Shown here: piece by piece, positions 1 to 5,840 of the stretch
Numbering within the stretch: position 1 is the first letter of the stretch
How the letters are laid out: the number at the start of each line of letters is the position of its first letter
NCBI GenBank assembly: GCA_014804185.1
Contig: JAAVAG010000215.1
Span: 1-6,074, forward strand
Direction of reading: 5' to 3'
Origin: Lachnospiraceae bacterium
GTDB taxonomy: Bacteria > Bacillota > Clostridia > Lachnospirales > Lachnospiraceae
DNA: 6,074 nucleotides
Notes under the pieces: generated by a model
What the model saw: only the letters and a program-made list of their open reading frames with translations
What the model was told of the DNA's origin: nothing
Database searches by the model: none
Position numbers and translations under genes: made by a program

Positions 1-86
1 CCGTAATATTCCTGAAAATATGGCATCATGGCCTCCACAACCTCCGGCGCTGTTTTCGTGGTTGCGGCATTGTCCAAATATATCAT
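1..86 (-). CDS. Cysteine desulfurase (NifS/IscS-type), N-terminal fragment
   Basis: Only the first 28 codons are inside the window; the gene continues past base 1. The translation opens MIYLDNAATTKTAPEVVEAM, the characteristic start of class V PLP-dependent cysteine desulfurases. These take sulfur from L-cysteine as a persulfide and pass it to Fe-S cluster or tRNA thiolation partners. The DNAATT turn contributes to the active site; the PLP lysine and catalytic cysteine lie outside. The ATG at 86 was chosen because AAAGGAG (96-102) sits 9 bases upstream. An in-frame ATG at 128 would add 14 residues but has a poorly spaced ribosome site and breaks the family's usual start. A strong promoter lies at 158-186. 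The fragment cannot distinguish NifS, IscS or a related family member, so no symbol is given. Confidence 0.93.
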   Translation of the reverse strand, partial: MIYLDNAATTKTAPEVVEAMMPYFQEYY

Positions 87-157
87 ATCGTTATGCTCCT
101 TTCCGACCTGCTGCACTTTATTTTTCATAATCCTACCGGATTCCTATGTTTATTGAA

Positions 158-186
158 ATGATAGCACCGGGCATAGTTCCTGTCAA
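158..186 (-). promoter_or_regulatory. Sigma-A-like promoter of the cysteine desulfurase gene
   Basis: On the minus strand there is a perfect -35 TTGACA (181-186), a 17-base spacer and a -10 TATCAT (158-163, 5 of 6 to TATAAT). Transcription should start near 150, leaving a leader of about 65 bases before the ATG at 86. This is the best core promoter in the window. It means the desulfurase does not depend on readthrough from nth, 121 bases upstream on the same strand. Confidence 0.85.
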
Positions 187-195
187 CTTTCTTAT

Positions 196-210
196 TGATA
201 CTTATTCTCA
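196..210. promoter_or_regulatory. Fur-box-like imperfect palindrome upstream of the desulfurase promoter
   Basis: Minus-strand TGAGAATAAGTATCA matches 12 of the 14 defined positions of the Bacillus Fur 7-1-7 consensus TGATAATNATTATCA. It lies 9 bases upstream of the -35 and overlaps the nth stop codon. An iron-responsive operator would make sense for a sulfur-mobilising enzyme in Fe-S assembly. The site is centred near -52, upstream of the polymerase core contacts, which is not the simplest place for a repressor. Assignment rests on sequence similarity alone; PerR or another Fur-family protein is also possible. Confidence 0.4.
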
Positions 211-873
211 ACTACCGGAGACGCCGACTTTTCCGCAGATATCCCTGATACAGCATTTCTCACAGAAAGGTTTTGTCCGTGCCGTGCACACCTCTCTGCC
301 ATGATCCACCAGTCTGTGGCAGAAATCGTTGCCCTCCTTTGGAGGAATCAGTTTCCACAGTTCCTTTTCCACTTTCGCCGGTTCCTTGATCTGATCCACC
401 AGTCCCATGCGGTTGACCAGGCGGATACAATGAGTATCCGTGACAATGGCGGGCTTCCCGAATACATCCCCCATGACCAGATTGGCGCTCTTGCGGCCCA
501 CGCCCGGCAATTTCAGCAGATCGTCAAAATCATCCGGCACTTTGCCGCCATACTGCTGCCTGATCACTTTCATACAGGCGCTGATATCCCGCGCCTTGCT
601 GTTTCCCAGGCCACAGGGCCTTACAATCTTCTCGATTTCCTCCACGGAAGCCTCGGAGAGCGCCTCCAGTGTGGGAAACTTTGCGTACAGATCCTGCACC
701 ACCACGTTCACTCTTGCATCCGTACACTGCGCCGCAAGCCGCACACTGACCAGCAGTTTCCACGCCTCGTCATAGTCCAGGGTACAGTCCGTATCCGGAT
801 ATTCCTGTTTCAGTCTCTCTATAATTGCAAGCGCCAGTTTTTTCTTTTCTCTTAATGATTTGGAATCAGCCAT
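208..873 (-). CDS. nth: Endonuclease III (DNA glycosylase/AP lyase)
   Basis: A 221-residue HhH-GPD base-excision repair enzyme that removes oxidised pyrimidines and cleaves the abasic site. The helix-hairpin-helix LPGVGRKSA lies at 122-130 with the catalytic lysine at 128; the VTDTH motif gives the catalytic aspartate at 146. Four C-terminal cysteines (196, 204, 207, 213) match the 4Fe-4S loop, but the first spacing is seven residues (CTARTKPFC), not the six of E. coli Nth. The length is normal (E. coli 211). The ATG at 873 has GGAGG at 881-885, 7 bases upstream. The reading frame stays open far upstream, but that part is antisense to the flippase gene. The gene has its own extended -10 promoter and is followed on the same strand by the cysteine desulfurase. 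Confidence 0.97.
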   Translation of the reverse strand: MADSKSLREKKKLALAIIERLKQEYPDTDCTLDYDEAWKLLVSVRLAAQCTDARVNVVVQDLYAKFPTLEALSEASVEEIEKIVRPCGLGNSKARDISACMKVIRQQYGGKVPDDFDDLLKLPGVGRKSANLVMGDVFGKPAIVTDTHCIRLVNRMGLVDQIKEPAKVEKELWKLIPPKEGNDFCHRLVDHGREVCTARTKPFCEKCCIRDICGKVGVSGS

Positions 874-893
874 ATATGCACCTCCTGCCCCCA

Positions 894-918
894 AAGCCCT
901 TCTCCTGCCAGAGGGCTT
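894..918. repeat. Small inverted repeat in the nth leader
   Basis: AAGCCCT (894-900) and AGGGCTT (912-918) form a perfect 7-bp stem with an 11-base loop, between the nth -10 element and its ribosome binding site. No T-tract follows on either strand, so it is not a standard terminator. It could form a small hairpin in the nth mRNA leader; no function is shown. Confidence 0.35.
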
Positions 919-932
919 CGCCGTCCTGCAAT

Positions 933-941
933 ATTGTAGCA
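933..941 (-). promoter_or_regulatory. Extended -10 promoter of nth
   Basis: On the minus strand TGC-TACAAT (939-941 and 933-938) is an extended -10 element about 60 bases upstream of the nth ATG. At 16-18 bp spacing there is no recognisable -35, only a T-rich tract (rc of 952-959). The extended TG motif would have to compensate. The 11 bases CTGCTACAATA are identical to those in the ligase operon promoter. Confidence 0.6.
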
Positions 942-1005
942 GATTTTGGCGAAAAAAAACAGCCCATGATGCGAAATGTTTGCATGGACCGGCCGCCGGA
1001 AAGCA

Positions 1006-1011
1006 TATAAT
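1006..1011 (+). promoter_or_regulatory. Probable -10 element for the flippase gene
   Basis: A perfect TATAAT lies 33 bases before the flippase ATG. The -35 is unclear: TTGCAT (980-985) is 20 bases away, longer than usual, and TGGACC (985-990) is 15 bases away. If this is the -10, transcription starts near 1018. That rules out an in-frame ATG at 976 as the translation start. Confidence 0.45.
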
Positions 1012-1044
1012 GAACAAACCCTTTTCGGCAAGGTATCTGTTTTT

Positions 1045-2421
1045 ATGAAAAAGAAACACCCCCTCATCACCGGCACGATCATCCTGACCGTCACCGGTAT
1101 GGTAAGCCGTCTCATCGGTTTTTTCTACCGCATCTATCTGTCGCGGATGTTCGGCGAGGAGGGAATGGGCATCTATCAGCTTCTCGGCCCCGTTATGGCT
1201 CTGACCTTCTCCATTACGGCCGCCGGCCTGCAGACGGCCATATCCAAGCATGTGGCCGCCGAGACCTCCACCGGAGACTATAAATCCTCCTACCGCGTAC
1301 TGGCCGCCGGGCTGACGATCTCCCTGGCGCTGTCCGCCGTATGTACCTGGTTTATCCACACGTTTTCCGAGTGGATTGCCGTGCGCTTTCTGCTGGAGGA
1401 GCGCACGGCTTCCATGCTGCGGATCATCGCCCTTTCCGTCCCCCTGGGCGCCGTGCACTCCTGTATCAACGGATATTTTTATGGGGTAAAAAAAACGGGG
1501 ATTCCCTCCGCCACCCAGCTTGCGGAACAGATCTGCCGCGTGGCCTGTGTCTACCTGGCCAGTGTCTCCGCCGGACGCCTGGGCGTCTCCCCCACCATCA
1601 ATGTGGCCGTGGTGGGGCTGGTGATCGGAGAGGGACTGGCCATGATCATCTCCATTGCCGCCGCATTCTGGCGCTTTTACAGGCTTTCCGCGGGCGCCTG
1701 CCCGCCGGAGAGCATCCGGACCCTTGTCAGAAGAATGCCGGATAAGCGCTCCTATCTCCATACGGCCGGAAATCTGATGCTGATGGCGCTTCCCCTGTCC
1801 GCCACCCGAATCGTGATCAATCTGCTCCAGAGCGTGGAGGCCATCTATATCCCCAACAGGCTGCAGGCCTATGGTTATAGTACCGCGGCAGCTCTCAGCG
1901 TCTACGGTGTGCTCACCGGCATGGCCCTGCCGCTTGTCCTGTTTCCATCGGCTCTGACCAACTCCATCTGCGTCCTGCTGCTGCCCATCGTCTCGGAGGC
2001 CCAGGAAAGCGGCAACCACGACAAAGTCCACCAGGCGACCCGCACCTCCATTGTCTTCAGTTCCGTTTTCGGCGGCCTGTGTACGGTTCTTTTTCTGGTC
2101 TTCGGACGATATGCCGGAAATCTGCTGTTTCAGAGCAGGCTTGCGGGCCATTTCATCATGACCCTGAGTTTTATCTGTCCCTTTCTCTATCTGTCCGCCA
2201 CCATGTCCAGCATTCTTCATGGACTTGGCAAGACCGCTGTGACTTTTGTGCTGAACGTGGCAGCTCTGGGAATTCGGCTTCTGTTTGTCTTTTTTCTCGT
2301 CCCCCGCTATGGCATCGAGGGCTATCTGTGGGGACTGCTGGTCAGCCACCTCTCCACTACATGGCTGGAGGTACTGGCAGTAAAACACTATACGAATACA
2401 GGCAGCGGCAGGACTGTTTAA
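1045..2421 (+). CDS. SpoVB/MurJ-like MOP-superfamily lipid-linked oligosaccharide flippase
   Basis: A 458-residue, very hydrophobic protein that appears to have about 12-14 membrane segments, consistent with the polysaccharide-transport branch of the MATE/MOP superfamily. The N-terminus (TGMVSRLIGFFYRIYLSR at 17-34, then GEEGMGIYQ at 37-45 and GLQTAISKHVA shortly after) follows the pattern of SpoVB of Bacillus. That family moves undecaprenyl-linked glycans across the membrane, for spore cortex, wall or surface polysaccharide. The length is slightly below that of SpoVB (about 518). The ATG at 1045 is chosen because it starts the conserved KGT-like first helix and follows the probable -10 at 1006-1011; its ribosome site (AAGG, 1030-1033) is weak. 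An ATG at 976 would add 23 non-conserved residues. The gene converges on the racemase gene with a 3-base gap. The exact substrate cannot be told from sequence, so no symbol is assigned. Confidence 0.9.
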   Translation: MKKKHPLITGTIILTVTGMVSRLIGFFYRIYLSRMFGEEGMGIYQLLGPVMALTFSITAAGLQTAISKHVAAETSTGDYKSSYRVLAAGLTISLALSAVCTWFIHTFSEWIAVRFLLEERTASMLRIIALSVPLGAVHSCINGYFYGVKKTGIPSATQLAEQICRVACVYLASVSAGRLGVSPTINVAVVGLVIGEGLAMIISIAAAFWRFYRLSAGACPPESIRTLVRRMPDKRSYLHTAGNLMLMALPLSATRIVINLLQSVEAIYIPNRLQAYGYSTAAALSVYGVLTGMALPLVLFPSALTNSICVLLLPIVSEAQESGNHDKVHQATRTSIVFSSVFGGLCTVLFLVFGRYAGNLLFQSRLAGHFIMTLSFICPFLYLSATMSSILHGLGKTAVTFVLNVAALGIRLLFVFFLVPRYGIEGYLWGLLVSHLSTTWLEVLAVKHYTNTGSGRTV

Positions 2422-2424
2422 GTT

Positions 2425-3555
2425 CTATGGCTTTTCGTCTATCTCGATCCGTTCCAGACGGCTTCCGAGCCTGCTGAACACTTCGTTGGTGATGGTGGAG
2501 CACCACCCGGCAAACTGTTCTCCGGTAATGCGCTCCTGTCCGCTGCGGCCGATCAATACTGCCTCGTCTCCCGGCTGCGCATCCGGCACGGCCGATACAT
2601 CCACCAGCATCTGATCCATGCAGATGCGGCCGATCACAGGGGCCCGCTTTCCCCGGATCAGCACATATCCCCTGCCCGTAATCTCTCTGGGGATACCGTC
2701 CGCATAGCCCGCGGACAGCGCCGCTATCCGGGTATCCCTGTCGGCCCGGAAAGCCAGGCCGTATCCGGCGCCCTCCCCCGCATACACCATCCTCACGCTC
2801 TCGATCCTGACTTTTAATTCCATCACCGGCAGAAGCCTCACAGAACTGTACGCGTCATCCCCGGCGCTGCTGTACAGCCCGTACAGAACGATTCCGGGAC
2901 GGCAATAATCATATTTCAGCCAGGAATAATTGAGCATCCCATAGCTGGCCTGCAGATGTGTGGCAAACCCGGTTATACCGGATCTTTTCAGATTGTCGAT
3001 CACCTGATCGAATTTCCGCACCTGTTCCAGCGTAAATTCCCTGTCTTCCTCCTTTTGGCTGTCCGATACGCACAGGTGTGAGAAAATCCCCTCCACCCGA
3101 AGCGCCGGATAGGAACAGATCTCCAGGATCGCCTCCATCTCCTCGCAGCGCTCCCCCAGCCTGTGCATTCCGGTATCTATGCCCACATGCACTCTGCATG
3201 GTTTCCCATATCTCTGCAGTTCTCTGGCATAATGGACATCCACCACCGTCTGGGTCAGATCATAGGCGGCCAAATCCTCAAACTGTCCCGGGTAAGTATA
3301 TCCAAGCACCAGAATCTGTCCCCTTATCCCCGCCTTTCTCAGACGGATGCCCTCATCCGCGCACGCCACACAGAAATCCTGTATGCCCATATCCGACAGC
3401 ATGCGGGCGATCTGTTCCATGCCGTGCCCATAGGCATCCGCTTTCACCGCAGGCATCAGTCTGCAGTTTTCCGGAACAAGGCTTTTGAGCTGTTCCACAT
3501 TATTCTGCAGATGTTTCCTGTTTAATTCAATCCATGCCCTGCTCTTTTCACGCAT
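2425..3555 (-). CDS. vanT: VanT-like serine/alanine racemase, catalytic chain
   Basis: A 376-residue fold-type III PLP racemase. MPAVKADAYGHG (34-45) holds the PLP lysine 38; AGYADG (282-287) holds the second catalytic base Tyr284; GRICMDQMLVD (309-319) is also conserved. Several stretches resemble VanT more than Alr as I recall those families: LGYTYPGQF, QTVVD, HVGIDTGMHRLGER and HLQASYGMLNY. Most telling, the C-terminal motif reads TITNEV (354-359). Asn357 stands where Bacillus stearothermophilus Alr has Tyr354, and Y354N is known to give that enzyme serine racemase activity; VanT also has Asn. D-Ser production for the adjacent ligase is therefore the likely role, with alanine racemisation possible too. 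Enterococcal VanT carries this domain fused behind a membrane domain; here that domain is the preceding gene, overlapping by 8 bases. The ATG at 3555 has AGAGAGG (3567-3573) 11 bases upstream, and coupling to the upstream gene's termination is likely. If this is the cell's only racemase of the type, plain Alr is the alternative call. Confidence 0.88.
   Translation of the reverse strand: MREKSRAWIELNRKHLQNNVEQLKSLVPENCRLMPAVKADAYGHGMEQIARMLSDMGIQDFCVACADEGIRLRKAGIRGQILVLGYTYPGQFEDLAAYDLTQTVVDVHYARELQRYGKPCRVHVGIDTGMHRLGERCEEMEAILEICSYPALRVEGIFSHLCVSDSQKEEDREFTLEQVRKFDQVIDNLKRSGITGFATHLQASYGMLNYSWLKYDYCRPGIVLYGLYSSAGDDAYSSVRLLPVMELKVRIESVRMVYAGEGAGYGLAFRADRDTRIAALSAGYADGIPREITGRGYVLIRGKRAPVIGRICMDQMLVDVSAVPDAQPGDEAVLIGRSGQERITGEQFAGWCSTITNEVFSRLGSRLERIEIDEKP
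3548..3555 (-). other. 8-base start/stop overlap splitting a VanT-like protein
   Basis: The minus-strand bases ATGCGTGA contain the racemase start (ATG) and the membrane protein's stop (TGA) in different frames. One base fewer in the stretch just upstream, which includes a run of four A, would join both frames into one polypeptide of about 720 residues. That is close to full-length VanT (about 700). Both halves are intact and a ribosome site precedes the racemase, which favours a true gene split with translational coupling. Confidence 0.8.
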
Positions 3556-4588
3556 CGCTTTTCGTACCTCTCTTTGCCGCCCTTTTCCATACAGTCAGGA
3601 TCCTGCAGATCACATATGCCCCCGCCAGGGATGCCAGACATACCGCCAGATAGTGTATCAGCGAATGATCCACCAGTATCTTCGTCAGCCCGGCTGCTTT
3701 TGCCGCGCCCCTGATCAGGACGATGCAGATCGGGTGAATCAGATAGATCCACAGCGACAGATCTCTGTATCCGCCTCGGACGCCGCCCTTTGCCGCAAGC
3801 AGCAGACGGAACAGAAAATACATCACCGCCGGAAGCAGAAAGTACATGCTGTTGTGCTTCTGCCACCCGCTGTCATAAGTATACAGCCCCTCCAGGACCA
3901 TAAATGCGGCGGAAAAAAGCAGTCCCGCAGGCAGGACATATTTTCCCCTGTCATTTTCCGCCGCCTCGCCTGGTTCTCTCTGCCGAAGCGCTGCCCCCAT
4001 CCAAAGAAAAAGCGGCGCAAAGAAGATGCCGTTCCTGGTATACTCGCTGCATGTAAAAATACCGTCGTAAAACGCTTTTCCCACCGGCCATCGGCTGATC
4101 AGCCCAAAATAGCTGTCCCCCAGTGTTCCGATCCCATACAGCAGAAACGCGGCTGCCCCGCTTCCGTAAAATCCCAGTATCCGATAGAGCAGTCCGGTTA
4201 TCACGCACCCCAGTATCACCGCCGGAAGGTACCAGAGATGATAAAAGGTGCCGTCAAACAAAAGCACCCGGAAAAATGTCCCGGCTCCCTGGATCTGTTT
4301 TCCCGCATAGAGATTGAGCGGCAGATACAAAAGCGTCGCTGCCAGGTAAATCCCCGTCATTTTTCCAAGATACCGCCAAAGCTTTTTGTCATCGCCGTCC
4401 CAGTATGCGGACAGAACAAAAAATCCGGTCACCATGAAAAAGAACGGAACTCCCACCCGAAACAGGCAGTATGTGACGACAAAGTCCGTTCTTTCGCTGA
4501 TGACCGCAAAAGGCGCGGTGTGGATGGCGGCGATCATCAGCGCCGCCGCCATGCGGAACCTGTCAATCCCCGCATATTTTTTCGTCAT
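3548..4588 (-). CDS. VanT-type membrane subunit (acyltransferase-3-like fold)
   Basis: A 346-residue protein with roughly ten hydrophobic segments and the acyltransferase-3 layout, including an early membrane histidine (His23 in AAIHTAPF). It matches the N-terminal membrane half of VanT serine racemases as I remember it: FDGTFYHLWYLP (111-122), EYTRNGIFFAP (182-192), QKHNSMY (243-249) and IYLIHPICIVLIR (271-283). In VanT this half anchors the racemase and has been linked to L-serine uptake. The same role, supplying L-Ser to the racemase encoded next, is inferred here. The ATG at 4588 directly follows the ligase stop (TAAATG) with GAGGG (4594-4598) 5 bases upstream. It ends in a basic tail (KRAAKRGTKSDA), which suggests a cytoplasmic C-terminus beside the racemase. 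An O-acyltransferase of surface glycans is the alternative, but the gene order and motifs favour VanT. Confidence 0.87.
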   Translation of the reverse strand: MTKKYAGIDRFRMAAALMIAAIHTAPFAVISERTDFVVTYCLFRVGVPFFFMVTGFFVLSAYWDGDDKKLWRYLGKMTGIYLAATLLYLPLNLYAGKQIQGAGTFFRVLLFDGTFYHLWYLPAVILGCVITGLLYRILGFYGSGAAAFLLYGIGTLGDSYFGLISRWPVGKAFYDGIFTCSEYTRNGIFFAPLFLWMGAALRQREPGEAAENDRGKYVLPAGLLFSAAFMVLEGLYTYDSGWQKHNSMYFLLPAVMYFLFRLLLAAKGGVRGGYRDLSLWIYLIHPICIVLIRGAAKAAGLTKILVDHSLIHYLAVCLASLAGAYVICRILTVWKRAAKRGTKSDA

Positions 4589-5671
4589 TTATACCCTCTT
4601 TGCTTTCTCCAGCGTCATTTCAATCAGTCTGTTTACAATCTTGTCGAAAGACAGGCCGATCTCCTTCATCATGCTGGGGTATCTGCTGTGAGAAGTAAAG
4701 CCCGGAATTGTGTTGGCCTCGTTAAAGTATACCTCGCCCTGCGGCGTCAGAAACATATCTATCCTGGCAAAACCGGTACACTTTAACGCCCGGTAAATGA
4801 TCTCGGCCGCTTTTTTGATCTCCTGCGCCTTTTCCGCCGGGATTCGGGCGGGCACATGAATACTGGACGTTTTCAGCGTATATTTCTCGGTATAATCAAA
4901 AAAACCGTCCGATAATTCAATCTCGTCCACCTCTCCCACCGTCAGTTTCCCGTCTCCGAACTCAGGATCTCCCATCACGGCACAGCCCACCTCAAAGCCC
5001 TCTATCATCTCTTCCATCAGCACAAAGCTGTCATGCCGGAAAGCCTCCTCCACAGCGCTTTCCAGTTCTTCCTCGCACATCACTTTCGCGACTCCAAAAG
5101 AGGAACCTGCCCGCAGAGGCTTGACAAACAGCGGATATCCCAGGCCTTTTCCATATATGACGGCCCTCTCCTGCTCCTCGCGTATAAACAGATAGGACCT
5201 GGGAACCTTTATGCCCTCGTCCTCCACCAGATGATGTGCGATATCCTTGTCCATACACAGTGCGGAGGAGAGAATGCCGCAGCCTACCACGGGAACACCC
5301 GCAAGTTCAAACACCCCCTGCACCGTACCGTCCTCTCCGTTTTTGCCGTGCAGCACCGGAAATGCCGCATCCAGGGCCAAGGTTCTGACGCCGTCCCGCT
5401 CCAGAATCCACAGTCCGTGCAGCTGCCTGTCCGGCGATGCCGCCACGGGAGTGCATGCCGCATCCTCCTCCCATGTCCCCTGCTCAATTTTTTCCACATT
5501 TCCCTCATAGAGAAGCCATCTGCCTGTCCTTGTGATACCGATGAGAACCGGCTCATACCTGTCCCTGTCAATATGGGTAATCACGGAATATGCCGATTGC
5601 AGCGACACCTCGTGCTCCGTGGAGCATCCCCCAAACAATATGGCAATTTTTTTCTTATCTTCTGCTGACAT
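4589..5671 (-). CDS. vanG: VanG-like D-alanine--D-serine ligase
   Basis: A 360-residue ATP-grasp ligase that joins D-Ala to a second D-residue for peptidoglycan precursors. FGGCSTEHEVSLQSA (13-27), FPVLHGKNGEDGTVQG (104-119), KPLRAGSSFG (184-193), RID (303-305) and NEANTIPGFTSHSRYP (317-332) cover the substrate, ATP and Mg sites. The omega-loop region EIELSDGFFDYTEKYTLK (250-267) closely follows the VanG pattern; VanA/VanB D-lactate ligases lack EKY there. The length fits VanG (349) better than E. coli DdlB (306). D-Ser as second substrate is inferred from this similarity and from the two VanT-like genes directly downstream. An ordinary Ddl activity on D-Ala cannot be excluded. The ATG at 5671 has GAGGG (5676-5680) 4 bases upstream. 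An in-frame GTG at 5716 would add a basic, non-family extension without a ribosome site. It is the first gene of the operon and ends directly against the next ATG. Confidence 0.9.
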   Translation of the reverse strand: MSAEDKKKIAILFGGCSTEHEVSLQSAYSVITHIDRDRYEPVLIGITRTGRWLLYEGNVEKIEQGTWEEDAACTPVAASPDRQLHGLWILERDGVRTLALDAAFPVLHGKNGEDGTVQGVFELAGVPVVGCGILSSALCMDKDIAHHLVEDEGIKVPRSYLFIREEQERAVIYGKGLGYPLFVKPLRAGSSFGVAKVMCEEELESAVEEAFRHDSFVLMEEMIEGFEVGCAVMGDPEFGDGKLTVGEVDEIELSDGFFDYTEKYTLKTSSIHVPARIPAEKAQEIKKAAEIIYRALKCTGFARIDMFLTPQGEVYFNEANTIPGFTSHSRYPSMMKEIGLSFDKIVNRLIEMTLEKAKRV

Positions 5672-5777
5672 TTTTCCCTCACTTCCGCGCCGCTGCCTCC
5701 TTTGCCGCGCATACACACATGCCGCAGGCCGCCTGCGCTATCTCAATATATTCTTTTTTCTTCTATAATAGACCCTG
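5672..5777 (-). other. Leader of the ligase operon with two adjacent hairpins and an unused Shine-Dalgarno
   Basis: About 105 bases separate the predicted transcription start from the ligase ATG. In mRNA order they contain an A-rich stretch, a stem CGCAGG/CCTGCG with a 3-base loop (5723-5737), a short stem GCAT/ATGC directly after it (5709-5722), then a perfect AAAGGAGG (5696-5703). That Shine-Dalgarno is 24 bases from the ATG, too far to serve it, and no start codon lies at normal spacing. No T-box signature or terminator-like T-run is visible. Function unknown. Confidence 0.45.
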
Positions 5778-5783
5778 TCCTTT

Positions 5784-5811
5784 ATTGTAGCAGGCGGTGC
5801 GGTTTTTGCAA
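5784..5811 (-). promoter_or_regulatory. Sigma-A-like promoter of the ligase-VanT operon
   Basis: On the minus strand: -35 TTGCAA (5806-5811, 4 of 6), a 16-base spacer ending in TGC, and -10 TACAAT (5784-5789). The TG gives an extended -10. Nothing resembling a dedicated operator is obvious, which suits constitutive expression. It lies back to back with the DAHP synthase promoter, 29 bases away. Confidence 0.7.
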
Positions 5812-5840
5812 GGAAAATTTTGCGTCATTCTACTTTTCCC

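Noticed and set aside
87..128. Earlier ATG at 128 for the cysteine desulfurase
   Set aside because: AGGA lies only two bases from that ATG. The ATG at 86 has well-spaced AAAGGAG and gives the standard MIYLDNAATT start.
894..918. Possible rho-independent terminator between nth and the flippase
   Set aside because: The 7-bp stem has an 11-base loop and no T-run on either strand, and the two genes diverge here, so no terminator is expected.
976..1044. Upstream ATG extension of the flippase
   Set aside because: The added 23 residues are not family-like, no ribosome site precedes 976, and a perfect TATAAT lies inside the extension.
874..2388. Long open minus-strand frame upstream of nth, opposite the flippase gene
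   Set aside because: It is antisense to a clear membrane-protein gene and has Gly/Gln/His/Asp-rich low-complexity composition with no family resemblance. The nth start at 873 has a strong ribosome site. The open frame follows from codon bias.
3485..4786. 433-codon plus-strand open frame
   Set aside because: It runs antisense to the VanT membrane gene and the ligase 3' end, is rich in Arg, Gln, His and Lys with no recognisable motif, and starts inside the racemase gene without a ribosome site.
5672..5716. GTG-initiated N-terminal extension of the ligase
   Set aside because: It has no ribosome site, would give an Arg-rich tail absent from Ddl/Van ligases, and the ATG at 5671 has a close GAGGG and matches the family start.
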